Positions 1-5,071 of a stretch of 6,761 bases of DNA are shown in pieces. The translations under genes were made by a program, and so were the position numbers. The stretch covers positions 1-6,761 of the forward strand of contig CALIBA010000253.1 of NCBI GenBank assembly GCA_938045435.1. The letters are read 5' to 3'. This DNA comes from an uncultured Selenomonas sp. Lineage in GTDB: Bacteria; Bacillota; Negativicutes; Selenomonadales; Selenomonadaceae. Within the stretch, counting starts at the first letter, position 1; each line of letters starts with the position of its first letter. The notes below the pieces were generated by a model that made no database searches, was not told the origin of the DNA, and worked only from the letters and a program-made list of their open reading frames with translations.

Positions 1-2
1 AG

Positions 3-161
3 GTGGATTATGTGATTCGGTGGAGCGCAGCTGCTTGCGGATTTGTCGCAGAGCCGTTCATTGCAGGACGCATATACCCGAACTTGAATCAGGGAACAAT
101 GGTGCATTATGAGGTGATCGGTAATATCTATGAAAATCCGGAGCTGGTAGAGAGCAATTGA
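3..161 (+). CDS. YopX family phage protein, C-terminal part (5' truncated by window)
   Basis: The open frame enters from the left edge (first full codon at 3) and ends with TGA at 159-161, leaving 52 residues. The tail reads VIGNIYENPELVESN, close to the ending typical of YopX proteins (named after YopX of the Bacillus phage SPbeta), where a 'GN-[IV]-[YH]-[ED]-NPEL' motif closes the domain. YopX proteins are small, frequent in the early/middle regions of Firmicutes prophages, and have no established biochemical role. The stop lies 17 bases before the ATG of the next gene, so the two are probably co-transcribed. Family assignment rests on the C-terminal motif only; the N-terminal half is outside the window. 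Confidence 0.8.
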   Translation: MDYVIRWSAAACGFVAEPFIAGRIYPNLNQGTMVHYEVIGNIYENPELVESN

Positions 162-166
162 GTTTT

Positions 167-174
167 GGGAGGAG
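167..174 (+). promoter_or_regulatory. Ribosome binding site deciding the start of the DUF1492 gene
   Basis: GGGAGGAG lies four bases before the ATG at 179. A TTG at 158 also opens the same frame, but it has no Shine-Dalgarno sequence and sits inside the upstream stop region, so the ATG at 179 is preferred. Confidence 0.75.
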
Positions 175-178
175 CAGA

Positions 179-595
179 ATGACAGCAAAAGAATATCTGA
201 GACGTATCCGCGATGCTGAGCGCGATCTGCGGAGTGCAGAGATGGATTACCAGCGTGCACGAGATGATGTGATGAATCTCAAGGCGATTGAATACGATAA
301 GGGCAAGGTCAGCAACTCACACATCGGTGATCTTTCGGATGCGATCTCAGCACTTGAGAAATACGCTGAGCGGGTCAATGCGAAATGGGATGAGCTGATT
401 GCCATGCGCGAAGAGGCGAAAGAGCGAATTGGAGAGATCGCAGACGGACGCTATCGCGAAGTGCTGCATCGCCGCTATTTGCAGGGCGAATCGTGGGAGT
501 ATATTGCGGTAGGGATGGGGTACGCGTTCCGAACTGTGACGTGGCTGCATGGAAGAGCATTGGCACAATTCAAGGTGCCCGAAAAGTTTGCCTAG
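179..595 (+). CDS. DUF1492 family protein, sigma-70 region-4-like phage transcription regulator
   Basis: This 138-residue, highly charged protein has a long predicted coiled-coil N-terminal half (about residues 5-85, rich in E, R, K and A). Its C-terminal DNA-binding segment spans about 90-130. That segment carries VLHRRYLQGESWEYIA followed by MGYAFRTVTWLHGRAL, the pattern of DUF1492 proteins and of sigma-70 region 4 (helix, 'G-x-S-[WY]-x-x-IA', turn, recognition helix). Proteins of this family lie just upstream of the terminase genes in many Firmicutes prophages and are thought to act like ArpU or RinA late activators, although direct biochemistry is scarce. Here it is the last gene before a 400-base gap and the packaging operon, so a late-gene switch is the most likely role (inference). 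The start at ATG 179 has a good ribosome binding site. The stop is TAG at 593-595, and the downstream promoter-like sequence begins three bases later. Confidence 0.85.
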   Translation: MTAKEYLRRIRDAERDLRSAEMDYQRARDDVMNLKAIEYDKGKVSNSHIGDLSDAISALEKYAERVNAKWDELIAMREEAKERIGEIADGRYREVLHRRYLQGESWEYIAVGMGYAFRTVTWLHGRALAQFKVPEKFA

Positions 596-597
596 AA

Positions 598-626
598 TTG
601 CCTATATGACCTGTGATATAGTATAA
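598..626 (+). promoter_or_regulatory. Candidate late promoter upstream of the packaging operon
   Basis: TTGCCT (598-603) and GTATAA (621-626) are separated by 17 bases, resembling sigma-70 type -35 and -10 boxes; TATAGT (617-622) is a second -10-like word in the same patch. The stretch is AT-rich compared with the flanking genes and directly follows the regulator gene. If it is active, transcription would start near 632-634, just ahead of the terminator hairpin at 640. This is a motif match by eye only. A phage-specific regulator could tolerate or need other boxes. Confidence 0.45.
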
Positions 627-639
627 GCTAAGAAACTAA

Positions 640-666
640 GGGCACAGCTGCGGCAGTGTCCTTTTT
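640..666 (+). terminator. Rho-independent terminator after the regulator gene / in the late leader
   Basis: GGGCAC (640-645) pairs with GTGTCC (656-661) through one G-U wobble. Inside it, GC (647-648) can pair with GC (653-654) around a TGCG loop. Five T residues follow directly at 662-666. This fits an intrinsic terminator. It could end the early/middle transcript that includes the YopX and DUF1492 genes. It would also lie only a few bases downstream of the start point of the candidate promoter at 598-626. Confidence 0.7.
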
Positions 667-701
667 GTATTGCGTTGGCGCATGATGCGGAGGTGAAGCG
701 T

Positions 702-818
702 CTGACACTCAAGGACTATCTACGTCATCGGCAGACATGGACGAAGCGTAACACGCAGACAGCAGCGACGCACGCGCGCAGACGGAAGCGCAAGACGAGA
801 GCAACGCGAAGCAAGTGA
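702..818 (+). CDS. Doubtful short basic reading frame (38 residues)
   Basis: A frame from CTG 702 (or GTG 693, or TTG 675) to TGA 816-818 encodes a peptide starting LTLKDYLRHRQTWTKRN and then almost wholly R, K, T and A. The sequence GCGGAGGTGA (687-696) would be a well-spaced ribosome binding site only for the rare CTG start at 702; GTG 693 lies inside that site. I recognise no family. The strongly basic, repetitive tail could be a small DNA- or RNA-binding peptide, or just the accidental reading of an imperfectly repeated noncoding stretch (CAGAC words near 732, 756 and 779). It shares its frame with the terminase small subunit but is separated from it by two stops. Confidence 0.25.
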   Translation: MTLKDYLRHRQTWTKRNTQTAATHARRRKRKTRATRSK

Positions 819-820
819 GA

Positions 821-840
821 GCACAGCAGGGGGGCTGTGC
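821..840. repeat. Perfect inverted repeat, 7-base arms
   Basis: GCACAGC (821-827) and GCTGTGC (834-840) are exact reverse complements around the six-base loop AGGGGG. No T-run follows, so this is not a terminator. It may be a protein-binding site or RNA hairpin in the terS leader. Confidence 0.7.
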
Positions 841-855
841 AGGCATGTGTGCAGG
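836..855. repeat. Direct repeat TGTGCAGG, 12-base period
   Basis: TGTGCAGG occurs at 836-843 and again at 848-855, so the two copies start about one helical turn apart. The first copy overlaps the right arm of the inverted repeat at 821-840. The spacing would place both copies on the same face of the helix, which suits a dimeric or multimeric DNA-binding protein such as a small terminase. The function is inferred. Confidence 0.6.
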
Positions 856-865
856 GGCTACCCCC

Positions 866-883
866 GGTGCTACAGGTACTACA
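866..883. repeat. Tandem 9-base repeat in the terS leader
   Basis: GGTGCTACA (866-874) is followed at once by GGTACTACA (875-883), with 8 of 9 positions identical. A related word, GGCTACC, lies just before it at 856-862. It belongs to the same repeat cluster as the candidate cos region. Confidence 0.6.
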
Positions 884-928
884 AGGGGCAAGCAACTGCA
901 CGGGTCTGCGAGTCCCGAAAAGTGTCTC

Positions 929-962
929 GATGAAATTGAAAAAAACAATCCGTCAATTCATC
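929..962. repeat. AT-rich inverted repeat with internal A-tract, just upstream of terS
   Basis: GATGAAATTG (929-938) and CAATTCATC (954-962) are inverted copies with a single extra A in the left arm, separated by 15 bases that begin with seven A residues (939-945). The patch stands out as AT-rich inside GC-rich DNA. A-tracts bend DNA, so this could be the bend site of a packaging recognition region; alternatively it is a weak leader hairpin. Confidence 0.5.
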
Positions 963-982
963 AAATGTGGGTGAGGCCGCTG

Positions 983-990
983 AGGAGGTG
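983..990 (+). promoter_or_regulatory. Ribosome binding site for terS
   Basis: AGGAGGTG, a near-perfect anti-16S match, ends five bases before the GTG at 996. It fixes that GTG as the start of the small terminase gene, which lacks a nearby ATG. Confidence 0.85.
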
Positions 991-995
991 GGTGC

Positions 996-1487
996 GTGGC
1001 AAAAGAGAAGCACGACAAATTTATCTACAGCACGCAAGATGCGGCGGAATTTTTTGGCGTCCACCGCGATACTATGACGGATTGGGCAAAGCGTGGAGCA
1101 CCGAAAGCCGGGCGCGGGAAATGGAATCTCAAAGATGTCATGGAGTGGCGTTATAAGACGGATGCGCTTGCGGGAAAAGAATCCCCCGAAGTCCGCAAGC
1201 TCAAGGCAGAAGCGGACTTGAAAGAGATCAAAAAGCAGCAGGAGGCAATCCGCCTTGCTGTGCAGGAAGGGAAATACGTATCTGTTGAACAAATATCACA
1301 TGGCTTTACGCTAGCTTTGGTTTCACTCAAGAACAGTCTTCTTGCGATTGGACATCGGGTTGCTGCTGAGTTGGATAGTATGGATTTAGAAACCGCAACG
1401 GCGGCGAAAGGAATCGTTGACAGCTGTATACGGGAGGCATTAGAACAGCTTTCGAAGAGTGGCATATATGGCAAAAAAAGGAAATAA
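996..1487 (+). CDS. terS: Terminase small subunit, Nu1-like
   Basis: The product is 163 residues. Residues about 10-52 form a winged helix-turn-helix of the Nu1/MerR-like kind: STQDAAEFFGVHRDTMTDW, then a basic turn RGAPKAGRGKW and LKDVMEW. A charged helix follows (about 64-95, with KLKAEADLKEIKKQQEAIR) and is probably the dimerising coiled coil. The C-terminal helical part would contact the large subunit. Small terminase subunits bind the packaging signal (cosB in lambda) and load the large subunit. The GTG start is set by a strong ribosome binding site. The gene overlaps the large subunit gene by 20 bases (from ATG 1468), and its partner is of the GpA type, as expected for a Nu1-like protein. 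The basic end KSGIYGKKRK is compatible with DNA contact. Confidence 0.88.
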   Translation: MAKEKHDKFIYSTQDAAEFFGVHRDTMTDWAKRGAPKAGRGKWNLKDVMEWRYKTDALAGKESPEVRKLKAEADLKEIKKQQEAIRLAVQEGKYVSVEQISHGFTLALVSLKNSLLAIGHRVAAELDSMDLETATAAKGIVDSCIREALEQLSKSGIYGKKRK

Positions 1488-3270
1488 TGCGCTCCCCGCA
1501 TATATTCAAGAAATCTTCACGATATTACGTCCCCCTGACAAACTTACCGTATCCGAATGGGCGGACAAATACCGTATTCTGTCCGAATTGGACAGTGCCG
1601 CGCCGGGGCGGTGGCACACATCGAAAACGCCATATCTCAAAGCGGTTATGGATGCGTTCAACGAAGATTTCATTCACGAAATAACATTCTGTGCAGGGAC
1701 GCAGCTGGGCAAGACCGCCGCCGAGCAGAACATGATCGGCTATGCCATTGCACAAGACCCCGCGCCCATGCTCGTTGTCTATCCGTCGGAAAAGCTGGCG
1801 AAGTTCACGAGTGAAAAACGCCTGCAGCCGATGATAAAACTATCGCCCGCGCTCGCGGAAAAGTTCGATGAGCGTGGGAGCAAAGACCTCGAACTTTCCC
1901 TTGGCAATATGTATATCGCCCTCGTTGGCGCAAACAGCCCATCCGAACTCTCAAGCCGACCTGTACGCTATATCTTTTTCGACGAGATCGACAAATTCCC
2001 GAAATGGACGGGCGCGGAAGCGGGGCCGTTGGAACTTGCTGCCGAACGCACAAAGACGTTCTACAACCGCAAGATTGTCAAGGTTTCAACGCCGACGCTC
2101 AAGACGGGGAATATATGGCAGGGGTGGGAGACAGCAGATATCCAATATCGCTATTTTGTCCCATGCCCACACTGCGGGGAGATGCAGACACTTGAATTTA
2201 GGCAGATCAAGTGGGCGGAGGGCGCGGATGAGACCGAGGCGCGGATGGCAGCGTACTACGAATGCAGACACTGTCACGAGACCATCGACGATCGCCACAA
2301 GCCCGCCATGCTTCGCATGGGAGAGTGGCGTGGCGAGGTAAAGGCAAAGGGACGTGCGCACAAGGTCGCCTATCATCTGAACTCTCTCTATTCGCCGTGG
2401 CTGACCTTCGGGGACGTTGCGGCGAAATTCATTTCCAGCAAAGATGAACCCGCACTGCTCATGAATTTTATCAACTCATGGCTTGCCGAACCGTGGGAGG
2501 ATAAGAGCAGCAAGATGAAATCCGATGTGGTCATGGAGAAAGCACTGCCGTACGAACGCGGGCAAATGCCTGAGGAAGCGCAGCTGCTCACTTGTGGGAT
2601 AGACGTGCAGCTCGATCATTTCTGGTTCGCAGTGCGGGCGTGGGGGCCGCATCTGACATCGTGGCTCGTGGACTGGGGGCGCGTGGAGACGTGGGCTGAC
2701 CTCGAAACCGTCATCAACCGCAACTATGTGGATGTGAACGGCGTTGTCCGCAACGTCAACCTTGCGTGCATCGACTCTGGCTACAACACGGACGATGTAT
2801 ATAACTTCTGTGCGCGTCACATGGACGTACTTGTGCCAACCAAGGGCGCGAGCACGCCGTTGAAATCCCGCTACAACGTGACCATCCTCGACAAGCAGGC
2901 GGCAGGATTCGGCCTCAGGCTCTATGTGATGGATCCCAACCAGATGAAGAACTTCATCGCCTCACGCATGACGATTGACGCGGGGGCGCATGGGAGCTGG
3001 AATGTCTACCGCGACATCGAGCGTGAGTACGCCGATCAAGTCTGCGCCGAGCAGCGCGTAGAGCAGCGCGACAAAAAGGGGCGGGTCTCCGTCGTTTGGG
3101 AGAAAATCAGCTCGCACGCGGCGAACCATCTGCTTGACTGCGAGACGAACAACGTACTCGCGGCTGAGATCATGGGCGTGCGCTATCTGATGGAGGCAGA
3201 GAAGGAAACGCGGCAGGAGGCAGAGGATGAGCCGGATGACTGGATCGGCGCGGGAAAAGAGTGGCTGTGA
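1468..3270 (+). CDS. terL: Phage terminase large subunit, GpA family (ATPase/endonuclease)
   Basis: From ATG 1468 the protein has 600 residues, close to lambda gpA (641). It powers DNA packaging and cuts the genome ends. The ATPase part shows a Walker A-like CAGTQLGKT (75-83), a Walker B RYIFFDEID (168-175) and a coupling motif KVSTPT (205-210). Two cysteine pairs, CPHC (233-236) and CRHC (266-269), form a zinc-ribbon-like insert that is common in this family. The nuclease half begins near 370, with GIDVQLD (D379), ACIDSGYN (D436) and ANHLLDCE (D557) as likely metal-binding acidic residues of an RNase H-like fold. A GTG at 1459 would add three residues, but ATG 1468 has GAAGAG (1454-1459) at better spacing. 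Translation is probably coupled to the overlapping terS. The C-terminus is acidic and ends DDWIGAGKEWL, which may be the portal-docking tail (inference). Confidence 0.95.
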   Translation: MAKKGNNALPAYIQEIFTILRPPDKLTVSEWADKYRILSELDSAAPGRWHTSKTPYLKAVMDAFNEDFIHEITFCAGTQLGKTAAEQNMIGYAIAQDPAPMLVVYPSEKLAKFTSEKRLQPMIKLSPALAEKFDERGSKDLELSLGNMYIALVGANSPSELSSRPVRYIFFDEIDKFPKWTGAEAGPLELAAERTKTFYNRKIVKVSTPTLKTGNIWQGWETADIQYRYFVPCPHCGEMQTLEFRQIKWAEGADETEARMAAYYECRHCHETIDDRHKPAMLRMGEWRGEVKAKGRAHKVAYHLNSLYSPWLTFGDVAAKFISSKDEPALLMNFINSWLAEPWEDKSSKMKSDVVMEKALPYERGQMPEEAQLLTCGIDVQLDHFWFAVRAWGPHLTSWLVDWGRVETWADLETVINRNYVDVNGVVRNVNLACIDSGYNTDDVYNFCARHMDVLVPTKGASTPLKSRYNVTILDKQAAGFGLRLYVMDPNQMKNFIASRMTIDAGAHGSWNVYRDIEREYADQVCAEQRVEQRDKKGRVSVVWEKISSHAANHLLDCETNNVLAAEIMGVRYLMEAEKETRQEAEDEPDDWIGAGKEWL

Positions 3271-3287
3271 CAGGAAATCGATGGAAC

Positions 3288-3318
3288 AAGCACTTTGCAG
3301 ATAACGCAGAGTGCTTTT
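3288..3318 (+). terminator. Terminator-like hairpin between terL and the gpW-like gene
   Basis: AAGCACTTTGC (3288-3298) pairs over 11 positions, with one G-U, with GCAGAGTGCTT (3306-3316) around a seven-base AGATAAC loop. The run TTTTCTT (3315-3321) follows. The shape is that of an intrinsic terminator, though the T-run is broken by a C and the stem is only moderately GC-rich. It lies inside what should be one head-gene operon, so it may be leaky, be antiterminated, or act as an RNA-processing or stabilising hairpin. Confidence 0.65.
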
Positions 3319-3333
3319 CTTATACACCTTTTG

Positions 3334-3344
3334 AAAGGAGGTGA
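3334..3344 (+). promoter_or_regulatory. Very strong ribosome binding site deciding a TTG start
   Basis: AAAGGAGGTGA matches the 16S 3' end over its whole length and ends six bases before TTG 3351. No ATG or GTG is suitably placed in that frame, so the TTG is taken as the start of the gpW-like gene. A strong site with a weak start codon is a plausible way of setting dosage. Confidence 0.85.
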
Positions 3345-3350
3345 GACCAT

Positions 3351-3554
3351 TTGGAGACACTGGAAACGCAGCTTACACGCGTGCAGGAGGCAATCGCCGC
3401 GATTGAGAGCGGGGCGCAGGAATACCAGATCGCGAACAGGCGACTCACGAAGGCGAATCTTGCGACACTCTACGCACGGGAAAGCACGCTGAAAGCTGAG
3501 ATTGCACGGCGCGATGGCGGTGATCTGCTCTTTGCCCAAATGGGGCGCCTATGA
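3351..3554 (+). CDS. gpW-like head-tail joining protein
   Basis: The product is a 67-residue, mostly helical protein, almost exactly the size of lambda gpW (68). It lies in the same place as in lambda, between the terminase large subunit and the portal. The sequence starts METLETQLTRVQEAIAAI, has a short turn around SGAQEYQIANRRLTKANL, and then a second helix (LATLYARESTLKAEIARR). This matches the helix-hairpin-helix layout of gpW, with the conserved 'G..E......R....A....L' spacing. gpW sits on the portal in the filled head, stops DNA leakage and prepares the site for tail attachment. The gene starts with TTG and ends with TGA 3552-3554 overlapping the portal ATG by four bases (ATGA), a typical coupling arrangement. 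Size and position carry much of the call. Confidence 0.8.
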   Translation: METLETQLTRVQEAIAAIESGAQEYQIANRRLTKANLATLYARESTLKAEIARRDGGDLLFAQMGRL

Positions 3555-5071
3555 TTCCGATTCTTGAGAAGGCAATCGCAGCGATCTCGCCGCAGTGGGC
3601 GTGCGAACGTGCCTTTTACGCGGAGAGTCTGCGTGCCTACGAGGCGGGGGAGGTGACACGCTTCAACGATGGATGGGTGCCGATCAACGAGGACACGGAA
3701 AACGCCGACAAGCCGCAGCGCGACCTCATCAAGGCGCGGGCGCGGTACCTTGAGCGCAACAGTGACATCGCGGGCGCAGCCGTCGGCGGAATCGTGCGCA
3801 ACGTCGTCGGGACGGGTATCAAGCCACAGGCACGAACCGGGGATGAGGCGCTGAACCGCCGCATTGAGGCGCTATGGCGTGAGTGGACGGCGGCGGAGAA
3901 CTGCGACATCACGGGGCAACAGAACTTCGAAGAACTGCAGGCGATGCTTCTTAGGCGCAAGATCGTCGATGGGGAAATCCTCATCAAGAAGGTGGTTACG
4001 CGCAAAGGACGGCATCCGCTGAAGCTGCAGGTCATTAAGTCCGACCTCCTCAGCAGTTTTCTCATGTACGCGCCAAAGACGAGTAACATCATCCGCTCAG
4101 GCATCGAACTGAACGCGCACCTGCGCCCGCTTGCCTACTGGATTGATCGCAAAAGCGCGGATGGCTATGTGGAGTACAACCCCGACCGCGTGCCCGCTGA
4201 GCAGATCATCCACCTCTGGACACGCAGTCAACCCGACCAGATACGCGGCATCTCCGACCTTGCACCCATCATCAAGCGGCTCAAGGATACACAGGATTAC
4301 CTAGATGCCGAAACACTCACTGCGCGGATTGCGGCGTGCTTCTCGGTGTTCATCACGACGCAGACAGGTGCAGCGGGCGCAGTTGGACGTATTGGGGCGG
4401 GGGTAAAAGACCCCGAAGGCAAGAAACTGAAATCAATACGTCCGGGCATGGTGCAATACCTAGCACCAGGGGAGAGCGTCGAGACGGCGAACCCGTCGCG
4501 CGGGCTTGCCAATGCGCGGGACTACGTCGCCATACAGGAGCGGCTTGCGGGCGCGGGGTTGGGGCTTTCCTACGAACTCATGAGCCGCGACTTCAATACG
4601 TCGAGTTTTTCAAGCGCGCGGCAGGGTATGCTTGAGGATCGCAAGACATTCGAGCCGATACAGGATTTCATGGCGGAACACCTGTGTGCGCCGATCTATC
4701 GTGAGTGGATGGATCTGTGCGTGATGGCGGGGAGTCTTGACATTCCCGACTACTTCGAGCACAGGGAGGCGTATCAGACTGTTGAGTGGGTCACGCCCGG
4801 CTGGTCGTGGATTGACCCCGCAAAAGAGGTACAGGCGGACATCGCGGCCATCCAAAACGGCGGCAAGACGCTCGCGCAGTGGTGCGCCGAACGCGGATAC
4901 GATTGGCGCGAACAACTTGAGCAAATGGCGCTTGAGAAGGAGACCGCAGAGGCAATGGGGCTGAAGCTCTCGGTGCACACGCCGATCACAGTGCAGGCGG
5001 CACAGAGCAATCATGTCAATAACGCAGATGATGACAAGGAGGATGCAGATGACAGTAAGGAACAAGAATGA
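3551..5071 (+). CDS. Phage portal protein, lambda gpB family
   Basis: This 506-residue protein is close to lambda gpB (533). Twelve copies form the channel at the head vertex through which DNA is packaged and ejected, and the ring nucleates head assembly. Visible family features are the early helix with RYLERNSDIAGAAVGGIVRN (64-83), DGEILIKK (140-147), an RGISDLAPII stem segment (232-241), YELMSRDFNTSSFSSAR (341-357) and PGWSWIDPAKEV (416-427). The C-terminus (about 485-506) is strongly acidic with Asp/Glu repeats. Part of it is double-coded, since the next gene starts at 5049 inside it. The start ATG 3551 has only a weak GGGGCG upstream and overlaps the gpW stop, so translation is probably coupled. 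Some GpB-type portals are trimmed at the N-terminus by the head protease; I see no basis for saying whether that happens here. Confidence 0.93.
   Translation: MIPILEKAIAAISPQWACERAFYAESLRAYEAGEVTRFNDGWVPINEDTENADKPQRDLIKARARYLERNSDIAGAAVGGIVRNVVGTGIKPQARTGDEALNRRIEALWREWTAAENCDITGQQNFEELQAMLLRRKIVDGEILIKKVVTRKGRHPLKLQVIKSDLLSSFLMYAPKTSNIIRSGIELNAHLRPLAYWIDRKSADGYVEYNPDRVPAEQIIHLWTRSQPDQIRGISDLAPIIKRLKDTQDYLDAETLTARIAACFSVFITTQTGAAGAVGRIGAGVKDPEGKKLKSIRPGMVQYLAPGESVETANPSRGLANARDYVAIQERLAGAGLGLSYELMSRDFNTSSFSSARQGMLEDRKTFEPIQDFMAEHLCAPIYREWMDLCVMAGSLDIPDYFEHREAYQTVEWVTPGWSWIDPAKEVQADIAAIQNGGKTLAQWCAERGYDWREQLEQMALEKETAEAMGLKLSVHTPITVQAAQSNHVNNADDDKEDADDSKEQE
5036..5042 (+). promoter_or_regulatory. 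Ribosome binding site deciding the start of the protease-capsid fusion
   Basis: AAGGAGG abuts an in-frame ATG at 5043 with no spacing and lies six bases before the in-frame ATG at 5049. The second ATG is therefore the likely start. The site lies within the 3' end of the portal gene. Confidence 0.8.

Larger units (their letters stand above)
819..995 (+). other. Noncoding repeat-rich region before terS; candidate cos site
   Basis: No convincing gene fills this stretch. It holds a perfect 7-base inverted repeat, a 12-base-spaced direct repeat, a tandem 9-base repeat, and an AT-rich patch with a run of seven A residues inside an inverted repeat. The gene order that follows (Nu1-like TerS, GpA-like TerL, gpW, gpB portal) is that of lambda. 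In lambda, cos (nicking site plus TerS-binding sites and a bend site) lies directly upstream of the small subunit gene. Clustered repeats here suit TerS-binding sites. I cannot point to the cohesive-end cut itself, and a pac-type phage is not excluded. Confidence 0.4.

Noticed and set aside
158..178. TTG start at 158 extending the DUF1492 protein by seven residues
   Set aside because: It overlaps the YopX stop and has no ribosome binding site, and the translated GGGAGGAG itself is the evident binding site for ATG 179.
854..864. GGGG-CTA-CCCC mini-hairpin as a terminator or operator
   Set aside because: The stem is four pairs with a three-base loop and no T-run; it is too short to call on its own, so it is mentioned only as part of the repeat cluster.
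815..1156. 113-codon + strand frame beginning in the terS leader
   Set aside because: Its second half is an out-of-frame reading of the terminase small subunit, its glycine/alanine-rich first half has no recognisable domain, and the GTG start lacks a ribosome binding site.
879..1292. 137-codon - strand frame opposite terS
   Set aside because: It is antisense to a well-supported gene, has no ribosome binding site or family features, and is rich in Cys/Phe/Arg as expected for a shadow frame.
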